Shown one piece after another: positions 41,428-49,658 of a DNA stretch of 64,000 nt (position 1 is its first letter; each line of letters starts with the position of its first letter). Source of the stretch: CAZMGB01 sp964565775 (GTDB lineage Bacteria > Chloroflexota > Dehalococcoidia > DSTF01 > JALHUB01). Made by a program: the position numbers and the translations under genes. Location: NCBI GenBank assembly GCA_964565775.1, contig CAZMGB010000008.1:79673-143672 (forward strand). The letters are read 5' to 3'. The notes beneath the pieces were generated by a model that was given only the letters and a program-made list of their open reading frames with translations, was not told the origin of the DNA and did no database searches.

Positions 41428-41607
41428 CCTGCCCGGTGGGTTCTCACTGGTGGGACTCTCGGGGAGTATCTGCCCGGCTATCCACTACCTGCCCCGCCCT
41501 TCCTGGCAATCTGGCCTCTGGTGAGTCTTCATGGTTGCGGTTAGCCTTTTTCCGGCTTTCTCGGCGCTGGGCCCGCCCGCGCTCACGGTGATGGCAACCC
41601 TCCCGCC

Positions 41608-42309
41608 ATGAGCACCGCCACCGATCTGTACCACCTGCAAGAGTTCGATTCCGATATCGCAGCCAAGGAGCTTGCCCTCAGCGAAATCGATGCTCGACTG
41701 GCGGACACCGAGGAGCTGGAAAGAACCAGAGAGGCACTGGAGGAACGCCAGGAAATCCGAAAGGAGTTCGACAAGAAGCAGCGTGAGGTGGAGTGGGAGG
41801 TCGACGAACTGGACAGCAAGATCGAGCCCCTGAACAAGAAGCTCTACGGCGGAACGATCGGCAACCCAAAGGAGCTGGCGGCCCTCCAGGAGGACGTGGA
41901 CAGCCTCAAGGCCCGGAAGCGACAGATGGAAGACGAGCTGCTCGAAGTGATGTCGGCGGCCGAAGACGCCCAGCATGCCCAGGCCGAGGCTGCGCGGGCG
42001 CTGGCGGAGCTAGAGGAGCGCTGGGAGGCCGACAGAGCGCGGCTGCTCAGCGAGCAGCAGGAGATCAGGGTTGAACTGACAACACTTGAGGAGAAGCGGC
42101 GCCAGCATAGCGGCCAGGTAGATGCCGAGAGCCTCCGTCTCTACGAGACCCTGCGCGCCAGCCGCCAGGGCAAGGCTGTGGCCAAGGTGGAGCGCGGGAC
42201 CTGCCAGGGTTGCCGCATTACCCTGCCCATGACCCTGCTCCAGAAGGCCCGCAGCGGCGCCGTCATCGTCCAGTGCAGCAGTTGCGAGCGCATCCTGTAC
42301 GTGAGCTGA
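41608..42309 (+). CDS. Coiled-coil protein with C4 zinc ribbon
   Basis: 233 residues. Residues 1-175 are a long charged coiled coil (SEIDARLADTEELERTREAL onward). The C-terminus is a four-Cys zinc ribbon: GTCQGCRITLPMTLLQKARSG then VQCSSCERILY. This is the CT398/DUF164-type protein often found beside RNase H-like genes in bacteria. Probable nucleic-acid or ribosome-associated role, not proven. Followed after 4 bp by the recombinase-like gene. Confidence 0.9.
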   Translation: MSTATDLYHLQEFDSDIAAKELALSEIDARLADTEELERTREALEERQEIRKEFDKKQREVEWEVDELDSKIEPLNKKLYGGTIGNPKELAALQEDVDSLKARKRQMEDELLEVMSAAEDAQHAQAEAARALAELEERWEADRARLLSEQQEIRVELTTLEEKRRQHSGQVDAESLRLYETLRASRQGKAVAKVERGTCQGCRITLPMTLLQKARSGAVIVQCSSCERILYVS

Positions 42310-42313
42310 TCCA

Positions 42314-43738
42314 TTGAAAGCTGTCGGATACTTCCGAGAGCCCCTTCCCGGAGACTCCGGGGGCCAGACACTGGCAGCGCAGAGCCAGGCCTTCCTTGAC
42401 TACTGCCAGCGGCAGGGCTACGAAGTGGCAGCCACCTTCGTTGACTCCATGTCGGGCGGCGAGCCATCGAGGGTCGGTTTCCGACAACTGGTGGAATTCC
42501 TGCGGCGGCCTGACAAGGGTTTCCTCGTCGTCGTGGCAAGCTCTCCCCTGAGTCTGGGCAACGACCTGCGACAGGCGGCACGCTCCTACTTCCAGCTCGA
42601 CGGCCTCGGTGCCCAGCTTGCCTTCCTGAACGGGAGCGAGGACGCCACGGCCGCCCTCGTCGAGGCCTGGTCCAGCGAGAGCGGCGCCCACCAGCTCGGC
42701 GAACGGGTGCGGGGCGCCATGCGCAAGAAGGCCGTCAAGGGGGAGGTGCTGGGCCGGCCCCCCTACGGCTACAAGGTCGGCGCGCGGCGACGGCTGGAGC
42801 TGGTGCCGGAGGAGGCGGTGGTGGTGCGCTACATCTTCCGCCTCTACCTCCAGGAAGGCCTCGGCATCCGCCTCATCGCCCGTCGCCTCAACGAAGAGGG
42901 CATCCGAACGCGCCGGGGCGGCAACTGGAGCATGGTGAGTATTCGTGATATCCTGCGCAACCGGGCCTATCTCGGAACCTACAGCCGTTTCGGCGTACGC
43001 GTCCCGGGGAGCCATCCCGCCCTCATCTCGCCCGACGACTTCCGAAAGATCCAGGAGCGTCTCGCCGCCCGTCGCACGAGCTACTCACCGCGACACGCCT
43101 CCCCGTTTCTGCTCTCCGGCCTCGTCTACTGCGGCTACTGCAACAACAAGATGATCGGTGTCAGCCGGCACCAGAGCTGGCAGAGGCAGCGCAAAGAAGG
43201 TCGCGGCGAGGCCAACTATCGCTACTACCAGTGCGAATCGCGCACCAATCAGAGCCTGTGCGACTACCACACTCACCGCGCCGAGACCCTGCGCGAGGAG
43301 GTCCGCGAAGCCCTGTCCCGCATTGACCCGGCGGCCAGCCTCGCCTTCCCCCAGGCGGGCGACGAGCAGGCGGTACTGGCCGAGTGGGGCCAGGAGGCGC
43401 GACGCCTTCGCAGCCGCGCGCGCCAGCTCGATAGGCGGCTGGAGGACTACATGAACGCGGCCGTGCACGGCCGCATGACTCGGGACCGCATGCGGGCACT
43501 CAGCCGCTCGGCGGCCTCAGACCGGCTGAAGGTGGAGGAGGCCCTGGCGGAGGTGGAGCGCCGCGCCCAGCAGCAAGTGTCGCTCGCCGAACGTCGCCAG
43601 GCGCGGCAATGGGCCCTGAGCCAGATCGTCCAAGACTGGGATTCCCTCCCCTTCGCCCAGCTCGCCGCCCTCCTGCGAGAGGTGGTGGAGCGAATCGTGG
43701 TCAGCGACGACGGCATTCAGGTCCTCCTCAGGCCGTAG
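42314..43738 (+). CDS. Large serine recombinase homologue lacking catalytic residues
   Basis: 474 residues from a TTG. N-terminal resolvase fold: GYFREP aligns with GYARVS of gamma-delta resolvase, so residue 10, the nucleophilic Ser, is Pro. In the LDRLGRD motif it reads SPLSLGND, so both active-site Arg are lost too. The recombinase domain (GKPPYGYK-like GRPPYGYKVG, IARRLNEEGIRTRRGGNWS) and zinc ribbon (LVYCGYCNNKMIG ... YQCESRTNQSLCDYH) are intact. A C-terminal coiled coil ends the protein. Strand exchange should be impossible. It sits in an operon of housekeeping genes, not next to att-like sites. Confidence 0.88.
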   Translation: MKAVGYFREPLPGDSGGQTLAAQSQAFLDYCQRQGYEVAATFVDSMSGGEPSRVGFRQLVEFLRRPDKGFLVVVASSPLSLGNDLRQAARSYFQLDGLGAQLAFLNGSEDATAALVEAWSSESGAHQLGERVRGAMRKKAVKGEVLGRPPYGYKVGARRRLELVPEEAVVVRYIFRLYLQEGLGIRLIARRLNEEGIRTRRGGNWSMVSIRDILRNRAYLGTYSRFGVRVPGSHPALISPDDFRKIQERLAARRTSYSPRHASPFLLSGLVYCGYCNNKMIGVSRHQSWQRQRKEGRGEANYRYYQCESRTNQSLCDYHTHRAETLREEVREALSRIDPAASLAFPQAGDEQAVLAEWGQEARRLRSRARQLDRRLEDYMNAAVHGRMTRDRMRALSRSAASDRLKVEEALAEVERRAQQQVSLAERRQARQWALSQIVQDWDSLPFAQLAALLREVVERIVVSDDGIQVLLRP

Positions 43739-43745
43739 GCGTCCC

Positions 43746-44150
43746 TTGCCCCCAGAAGAGACCTTCGTTATCTACTCCGACGGCGCGTCCCGCGGCAATC
43801 CGGGCCCCGCGGCCATCGGCGCCGCTATCTTCGATGGGAGCGGGCAGGAGGTGTATCGCATCTCCCGACGCCTCGGCGTCGCCACGAACAACGAAGCGGA
43901 GTATCGCGCCGCCATCGCCGCGCTGGAGGCCGCTCTTGCCCTTGGCGCCCGCCGCGTCGAGCTGCGAATGGACTCGGAGCTCGTCGTGCGACAGCTCACG
44001 GCCCGCTACAGGGTGCGGAATCCGCGTCTCATCCGCTACCACAGACGCGTTCTCGACCTGCGGGCCCGCTTCCAGGAGGTAGTCGTACGACACGTGCCGC
44101 GGGGCGAAAACCGCCTGGCCGATTCGCTTGCGAACCAAGCCCTCGGGTAG
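43746..44150 (+). CDS. Ribonuclease HI-family protein
   Basis: 134 residues from a TTG at 43746. The DEDD set is present: YSDGASRGNPGPAAIG (Asp), NNEAEYRAAIAALEAAL (Glu), LRMDSELVVRQL (Asp) and GENRLADSLANQAL (Asp). Removes RNA from RNA-DNA hybrids. Third gene of the zinc-ribbon operon and just upstream of rnpB. Confidence 0.93.
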   Translation: MPPEETFVIYSDGASRGNPGPAAIGAAIFDGSGQEVYRISRRLGVATNNEAEYRAAIAALEAALALGARRVELRMDSELVVRQLTARYRVRNPRLIRYHRRVLDLRARFQEVVVRHVPRGENRLADSLANQALG

Positions 44151-44158
44151 CGACATCG

Positions 44159-44187
44159 TTGACGGCCTAAGATCGCCATTGTAGACT
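44159..44187 (+). promoter_or_regulatory. rnpB promoter
   Basis: TTGACG (44159-44164), 17-bp spacer, TAGACT (44182-44187). The predicted start coincides with the first base of the P1 helix at 44193. Confidence 0.8.
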
Positions 44188-44192
44188 AGGGA

Positions 44193-44666
44193 CGCCAGTA
44201 GGCCGGGTGGCCGCCCCCCGACTCGTCCGGCTCGATCGAGTCCGCTGAGGTTGGGGGGAGGAAAGTCCGAGCTCCGCCGGGCAAGGGTGCTGGGTAACGC
44301 CCAGGAGGGGTGACCCTACGGAGAGTGCCACAGAAACATACCGCCCGGGGCCGCAGTAGGCGGGAAGGAACCCGCCACAAGCATCCGCCTTAGGCGGACG
44401 GCCCCGAGCAAGGGTGAAATGGTGAGGTAAGAGCTCACCAGCGGCCGGGCGACCGGCCGGTCCCGCGAAGGCGGGATCCCGGGCCCCGCACAGGGGTTTC
44501 GGGACTGGGCAAGCCCTACCCGGAGCAAGACCAAGTAGGAGGACCATGGGTGCCCGGCCCGTCCTCGGGTTGGTCGCTTGAGACAGCGGGTAACCGCTGT
44601 CCTAGATAGATGGCCACCGGTCCGATCTAGTCGGACAACAGAACTCGGCTTACAGGCCTACTGGCG
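44193..44666 (+). ncRNA. rnpB: RNase P RNA, bacterial class A
   Basis: About 474 nt. P1 is a perfect 12-bp helix between 44193-44204 (CGCCAGTAGGCC) and 44655-44666 (GGCCTACTGGCG). Conserved blocks: GGAGGAAAGTCCGAGCTC, ACAGAAACATACCGCC, AGGGTGAAATGGTGAGGTAA with AGAGCTCACC, AGATAGATGGCCACC and ACAGAACTCGGCTTACAGGC. The ribozyme removes 5' leaders from tRNA precursors. Somewhat long because of GC-rich peripheral helices. Confidence 0.97.
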
Positions 44667-44771
44667 AGCACATCTGGCAAGCCCCCGATGGCTTGCCGGA
44701 TGCAATGTCCAGCGCCGGTCATGGGGACGCGGCTCGGCCCGAGCGGCGGCGTCAGCAGAAGGAGGTTCGCT

Positions 44772-45152
44772 GTGAGGTTGGGAAGGCTCACGCCCATCGT
44801 CCTATTCGCGGCGGCACTTCTGTTTGTGACGCTGGCCGCGGCCGGCCCAAGGCTGCCCGCCGCCAGCGCTCAGCAAGAGCGACAGGTGCAACTGGTGGCG
44901 GGCTGCAACCCCGTGGCCAGCACCCACCCGAACGGCACCTCACCGGCGACCATCGGCGCGGGCGTAGACCCAGCGAACGCCCTAGTCTCCATCTGGTTCC
45001 TCCACATGGCCGACGGACGATGGTTGGGCTACTCGCCCGCTGTACCGGCCCAGGGGAACGACCTCAAATCCGTGAACCGGCTGGACGCCATCTTCGTCTG
45101 CGTCAACGCCGACGCCGTTATCACCATGCCGTACGTGGCGCCGCCCAGCTAG
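44772..45152 (+). CDS. Small secreted protein of unknown function
   Basis: 126 residues from the GTG at 44772 after GGAGG; a frame reaching back to 44688 would overlap nothing useful. Signal peptide MRLGRLTPIVLFAAALLFV ending near PRLPAASAQQ. The mature ~88 residues have two Cys (VAGCNPV, IFVCVNAD), perhaps one disulfide, and read like a cupredoxin-free beta-sandwich repeat unit (ALVSIWFLHMADGRWLGYSP). I do not recognise a family. Confidence 0.7.
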   Translation: MRLGRLTPIVLFAAALLFVTLAAAGPRLPAASAQQERQVQLVAGCNPVASTHPNGTSPATIGAGVDPANALVSIWFLHMADGRWLGYSPAVPAQGNDLKSVNRLDAIFVCVNADAVITMPYVAPPS

Positions 45153-45312
45153 TCGCGCGGCCGGCAAGGGTTTCGTGCCGCGGGCGGGAGCGCCGGGCTC
45201 TATCGGTCCTGCGCTCTCTTTCGTTCCGGCGCGTTGCGCGGCGGAAGCGGCCGCTGGTACACTGACAGCGCCGTCGCAAACGGGCGGCCGCTTGGAGGCG
45301 AGTGCACAGGTT

Positions 45313-46830
45313 ATGTCTTCTACCGACTGGCTCGACGACCTGACCCAGGCCGAGGTCGTCGCGGGCACGCCGGGTCCGGTCAGCGCCGTCAGTTGCGACT
45401 CCCGTCGAGTGATCGCGGGAGGCCTCTTCGTGGCGGTGCCCGGCTTCACGGTCGACGGCCACGACTACCTGGAGAAGGCCCTGTCGGCCGGCGCCGCCGC
45501 CCTGCTGGTGCAAGCGGACCACCGCAGCAAGTGGGAGCAGCTGCTTTCGAAGGTCGAGGCCACCGTCGTGGCCGTCCCTGACACTCGGAGGGCGCTGTCC
45601 GCCGCATCAGCGGCCTTCTACGGCCACCCCGCCCGGCGTCTGGGCGTCGTCGGCGTCACCGGCACGGACGGGAAGACCACCACGATCCACCTCATCGCGG
45701 CGGTTCTGGAGGCGGCCGGACACAAGACCGGCTACCTGAGCAGCGCCGAGATCAAGGTAGGAGATGAACCCCAGATCAACGACACCCACATGACCACCCT
45801 GGAGGCGCCCGACATCCAGCGGGCCCTTGCGCAGATGGTCGAAGCGCGCTGTGAATTCGCGGTGATCGAGGCCTCCTCCCACGGCCTCACCCTCCATCGG
45901 GTGGACGGCTGCGAGTTCGACGCCGCCGTCTTCACCACTCTCGGCAGGGATCATCTCGACTTCCACGGCACACTCGATGAGTACCGCACCGCCAAGAGCC
46001 GCCTTTTCCGGCTGCTGGACGAGGGTACGGACAAGGGAATCGGGAAACGGGCTGTCCTGAACGCCGACGAATCGGTCACCGCATTCCTGCGCCGGCAGAC
46101 CGGCGCTCCCACGACCACCTACGGCATCGAGTACGAAGCTGACGTCCACGCACGGGAGATCCTTCTCCACGCACTCGAACTGGAATTCTCGGTGGTAAGC
46201 CGCTGGGGCGATTTTGGCGTTAAGACCAGGCTTGCCGGTCCCTACAACGTATATAACTGCCTCGCCGCTGCCGCTGTCGGCCTCTCGCAGGGGGTGCCGC
46301 CGCCCATCGTAGCCGAGGCTCTTGAGCGCTTCCCGGGCGTACCCGGTCACATGGAAGCCATCGAGTCGGGGCAGCCCTTCAGCGTCGTGGTCGACATCGC
46401 ATCGACGCCGGAAGCGCTACGGAACGTGCTGGAGGTGCTGCGCCACGCCACCGAAAGAAGTCTCTGGGTCGTCTTCGGCTGCGCCGGCGAGCGGGACCCT
46501 GGACGGCGGGCCGGCATGGGCCGGGCCGCCGGCGTCCTCGCCGACCGCGCCGTCCTCACCAACGAGGACCCCCGCCGCGAGGACCCGGACGCGATCATCG
46601 CCGCCATCGCTCAGGGAATGGTGGTGGCCGAGCGAGAGGAGGGTCGCGACTTCGTCCGCATCCCCGACCGGCGCGAGGCGATAAGATACGCCTTCCGGCA
46701 TGCTGAGGCAGGCGATACGGTGCTGCTGGCAGGGAAAGGCGCCGAGCAGACGATGGTGTTCGGCAACCATCACGTCCCCTGGGACGAGCGCTCCGTGGCG
46801 CGGGAACTGCTGTCAGAGCTAGTGAAATGA
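45313..46830 (+). CDS. murE: MurE-type Mur ligase
   Basis: 505 residues from the ATG at 45313. All three Mur domains: N-terminal VSCDSRRVIAGGLFVAVPGFTVDGHDY, ATP loop GVTGTDGKTTTIHLI, central EASSHGLTLHRVDG and LDFHGTLDEYRTAKSRLF (carbamylated Lys), C-terminal GHMEAIESGQPFSVVVDIASTPEAL. The last differs from the usual VDYAHTPDAL. The DNPR amino-acid motif is EDPR (TNEDPRREDP). MurE adds the third peptide residue to UDP-MurNAc. The altered motifs leave specificity open (mDAP, Lys or other). Confidence 0.87.
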   Translation: MSSTDWLDDLTQAEVVAGTPGPVSAVSCDSRRVIAGGLFVAVPGFTVDGHDYLEKALSAGAAALLVQADHRSKWEQLLSKVEATVVAVPDTRRALSAASAAFYGHPARRLGVVGVTGTDGKTTTIHLIAAVLEAAGHKTGYLSSAEIKVGDEPQINDTHMTTLEAPDIQRALAQMVEARCEFAVIEASSHGLTLHRVDGCEFDAAVFTTLGRDHLDFHGTLDEYRTAKSRLFRLLDEGTDKGIGKRAVLNADESVTAFLRRQTGAPTTTYGIEYEADVHAREILLHALELEFSVVSRWGDFGVKTRLAGPYNVYNCLAAAAVGLSQGVPPPIVAEALERFPGVPGHMEAIESGQPFSVVVDIASTPEALRNVLEVLRHATERSLWVVFGCAGERDPGRRAGMGRAAGVLADRAVLTNEDPRREDPDAIIAAIAQGMVVAEREEGRDFVRIPDRREAIRYAFRHAEAGDTVLLAGKGAEQTMVFGNHHVPWDERSVARELLSELVK

Positions 46831-46839
46831 GCGGGAGCT

Positions 46840-48186
46840 ATGGATGAGAAACAAGTTGACACCCTAGTTCAAGAAGACCTGGCACACTTCATTCACCCCC
46901 AGTACTACGCTCCTGAGCACCAGGACCCTCTCGTCTTCGTATCCGGCCAGGGAGCGATTATCAAGGACGCCCGCGGCAGGGAGTTCATCGACGGTCTGGC
47001 CGCCCTCTGGAACGTCGCCGTCGGTCACGGTCGCCGCGAGCTGGCGGAGGCCGCCTTCGAGCAGATGTCGCAGCTCGCCTTCTGCACAAACTACACCGGC
47101 TACACCAACGTCCCCGCCATCGAGCTCGCTGAGCGCCTTTGCTCCCTCGCCTACCCCAACCTGCGCTCGGTCTTCTACGCAAACAGCGGCTCGGAGGCGA
47201 ACGAGGGCGCCTTCAAGGCAGCACGCTTCTACTGGAACCTCAAGGGCCGGCCCGAGAAGGTCAAGATCATCTCCCGCCGAGAGGCCTACCACGGCGGCAC
47301 CCTGGCCGCCACCAGCGCTACCGGCATGGCCGTTTTCCACAAGAACTTCCAGCCAATGATCCCGGAGTTCGTCCAGACCGGCACCTGCTACTGCTATCAC
47401 TGCGAATGGGACCAGGTCTACCCCGGCTGCCAGCTCGAATGCGCCCAGGCTATTGAAGAAACGATCCTGCGGGAGGGGCCCGATACCGTCGCCGCCGTCA
47501 TCGCTGAGCCGGTCCACGGGGCCGGCGGCATAATCCCGCCCGTGCCCGAATACTGGCCGCGTCTGCGCCAGATCTGCGACCGCCACGAGGTCCTCCTCAT
47601 CGCCGACGAGGTGATCACCGGCTTCGGCCGCACCGGCAAGTGGTTCGCCCTTGATCACTGGGGAGTGCAGCCGGACATCCTGACCATCGCCAAGGCCGTC
47701 ACCAGCGCCTACGTCCCCCTGGCGGCGTTCTTCATCTCTGGCGAGATCCACGAGACGCTGACCTCGGCGCCGACGACGGCCCGCTTCATGCACGCCTACA
47801 CCAACTCCGGCCATCCTACCGCCTGTGCCGTCGCGCTCCGCAACCTGCGCATCATCGAAGAGGAGGGGCTGGTCGAGAACGCCCGGCGCATGGGCGAGCG
47901 GCTGCAGGCGGGGCTGCGCGGCCTCGAAGAGCTGGACGTCGTCGGCGAGGTGCGGGGCCTCGGCCTCATGGTCGCCGTCGAGCTTGTCGCCGACAAGGCG
48001 TCGCGCAAGCCCTTCGAGCCATCCCAGGGCGTGGGGCCGCGCGTCCTGCGCGAGGCGAAGGAAAGGGGCCTCATCGCGCGCGTCAAGGGCGATAGCTTCC
48101 TCGTGGCGCCGCCCCTCGTCGTCACGCCCGAGCAGATCGACCGCATCGTGGAGATCGTGCGGGGGAGCATCCGCGCGTCGGTGTAG
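46840..48186 (+). CDS. Class III pyridoxal-phosphate aminotransferase
   Basis: 448 residues. ANSGSEANEGAFKAARFYW (PLP phosphate), IADEVITGFGRTGKWF with the PLP Asp, and the Lys in DILTIAKAVTSAYVPL. A Cys-rich loop TCYCYHCEWDQVYPGC is a feature of the taurine/omega-amino acid-pyruvate subgroup. Likely a transaminase for an omega-amino compound; substrate unknown. The 66 bp encoding its C-terminus reappear in fragments downstream. Confidence 0.9.
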   Translation: MDEKQVDTLVQEDLAHFIHPQYYAPEHQDPLVFVSGQGAIIKDARGREFIDGLAALWNVAVGHGRRELAEAAFEQMSQLAFCTNYTGYTNVPAIELAERLCSLAYPNLRSVFYANSGSEANEGAFKAARFYWNLKGRPEKVKIISRREAYHGGTLAATSATGMAVFHKNFQPMIPEFVQTGTCYCYHCEWDQVYPGCQLECAQAIEETILREGPDTVAAVIAEPVHGAGGIIPPVPEYWPRLRQICDRHEVLLIADEVITGFGRTGKWFALDHWGVQPDILTIAKAVTSAYVPLAAFFISGEIHETLTSAPTTARFMHAYTNSGHPTACAVALRNLRIIEEEGLVENARRMGERLQAGLRGLEELDVVGEVRGLGLMVAVELVADKASRKPFEPSQGVGPRVLREAKERGLIARVKGDSFLVAPPLVVTPEQIDRIVEIVRGSIRASV

Positions 48187-48460
48187 GGCGACCCTCACCC
48201 CCGTCCCCTCTCCCCCGGCGGGAGAGGGCTTCGTCGTGAGCTCAGCCGAACGGGTGACCGGCAGGTCGGGGTGAGGGCATCAAGAGTCCGGGAGCAGATT
48301 CACCGCATCGTCGAGATCGTGGGGCTACCCTCACCCCCGTCCCCTCTCCCCACGGCGGGAGAGGGGTGACCAGCAGGTCGGGGTGAGGGCGTCGTCACCC
48401 CCGAGCAGATCGACCGCATCGTCGACATCCTGCGGGAGAGCATCCGCGCCGCGGTGTAGG
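48187..48460. repeat. Composite repeat: CCCTCACCCC/GGGGTGAGGG elements and aminotransferase tails
   Basis: Two copies of ACCCTCACCCCCGTCCCCTC ... GGTCGGGGTGAGGGC (about 48190-48278 and 48327-48390). Each is followed by a fragment of the aminotransferase C-terminus. The first tail (48292-48324) reads EQIHRIVEIVG. The second (48394-48459) is 66 bp, the same length as the true tail at 48121-48186, and translates as VTPEQIDRIVDILRESIRAAV with a stop. Confidence 0.8.
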
Positions 48461-48635
48461 GTTAGTGTAATCCTCACTTGCGTGTGGCGCCCACCGCCCT
48501 CGAAACGGGGCCGGTCGGCCGTAGGCTGTCGTAGGCCGAGTCCAGCACAGAGTAACGCACCTCCCATCGGTACCGGCCGTCCTTCTCCACACCACCAGGC
48601 CCGCCTCTTTTCAAGCGTGACCTGCCGTGCACCAG
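48461..48635 (-). other. Spacer with a possible gene fragment
   Basis: On the minus strand a frame ending at 48474 reads EKDGRYRWEVRYSVLDSAYDS and looks protein-like. It has no good start (only TTG/GTG near 48610). Probably a relic or a very small gene. Nothing else seen here. Confidence 0.25.
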
Positions 48636-48639
48636 ACGC

Positions 48640-48668
48640 TTGACAAGTTGTGCCTTCCCCGCTATGTT
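48640..48668 (+). promoter_or_regulatory. Promoter upstream of the FkbM methyltransferase gene
   Basis: TTGACA (48640-48645), 17-bp spacer, TATGTT (48663-48668). It would give a leader of ~160 nt. Confidence 0.55.
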
Positions 48669-48835
48669 GGGGCGGGCGTTCTTCCTCTCAGGCCGGTCTT
48701 TGGCACCTGCGTGTGTGGGCGGGATGACGGCAGCAGACGAGCCGGAGCTGGCGCGAGTTGGCCCGGTGCCCGTCAACGCGGGGCGTGCCACGGCGGCTGG
48801 CAGTAGAACCGAGCCGGGAAGAAGATCCAGGCGCA

Positions 48836-49567
48836 ATGGCGTCGCAACTTGCACTGGTGGTGGAGCGGCTACGCCGCCGCGATTTCTTCTTCGTCAACAT
48901 CGGGGCCGGCGACGGCGTCACCGGCGATCCTATCTACCCCTTTCTTCGCAAGTACGGCTGGCGTGGCATTGCCGTGGAACCGCTGGGGTACGTGTGCAAC
49001 GAGTTGCGCCGAAACTATGCCCACTTCAAGGGCGTGGTGGTCGAGCACGCGGCCATCACGTCGACGCCGGGGCCGCTCTACTTCGTCCCGCCTGAAGCCA
49101 GCGACGCCGCCTTCACCCGGCAGACCGCATCCCTCCACAGGGACTACCTCGAAAGAGCAATCGCCACCATGCGACTCCACGAGTTTCAGGGGCCGGTTCC
49201 CGAGGGTCTGGAACGGTCCATCCAGCAAGTGGAAGTACCGTGTCTCACGTTCGAGCAGCTGGTCGCCAAGCACAGGGTGAAGCGCATCGACTTCCTCAAC
49301 ATCGATGCCGAGGACTCCGACTTCGAAATCCTGATGATGATCGATTTCAGCCGCTGGCGTCCTAGCATTCTCTGCCTGGAGACGTCACCGTTCCGCGACA
49401 CGCAGAAGGCGCGGGCAACGGAGGTACTGCGCCTGGCGGGCTACCAGTACCTTCAGCCGTTCGGTTACTTCTCGGAGGTGTTCGTGCAGAGGAAGCATCT
49501 CGTCCGGTTACAGCGAGGGCGAGGCCTCGGGGCTATTGTGGGACGACTGGCACGATGGCGTCCGTGA
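48836..49567 (+). CDS. FkbM-family methyltransferase
   Basis: 243 residues from the ATG at 48836; the frame is open to 48758. SAM-binding FFFVNIGAGDGVTGDPIYP, then acidic GIAVEPLGYVCNELRRNY, VVVEHAAITSTPGPLYFVP and the FkbM C-terminal block RIDFLNIDAEDSDFEILMMIDF. Family members O-methylate sugars or polyketides. Neighbouring secreted protein suggests a surface-glycan role (inference). Confidence 0.85.
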   Translation: MASQLALVVERLRRRDFFFVNIGAGDGVTGDPIYPFLRKYGWRGIAVEPLGYVCNELRRNYAHFKGVVVEHAAITSTPGPLYFVPPEASDAAFTRQTASLHRDYLERAIATMRLHEFQGPVPEGLERSIQQVEVPCLTFEQLVAKHRVKRIDFLNIDAEDSDFEILMMIDFSRWRPSILCLETSPFRDTQKARATEVLRLAGYQYLQPFGYFSEVFVQRKHLVRLQRGRGLGAIVGRLARWRP

Positions 49568-49658
49568 AGTGGCGCCTGAATGCGCTGGGGAAGGGAGCTG
49601 GACTGGCCCAATCGCCCGGGGGTCTGGAAGACGCATTGCCGAAAGGAGGGTTCGCGGA

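Noticed and set aside
41434..41607. Riboswitch in the leader of the zinc-ribbon gene
   Set aside because: The leader is long, but I recognise no conserved riboswitch core.
46864..48198. Long antisense frame (444 codons) opposite the aminotransferase
   Set aside because: High-GC mirror frame of a clearly conserved gene; no motif and no ribosome site.
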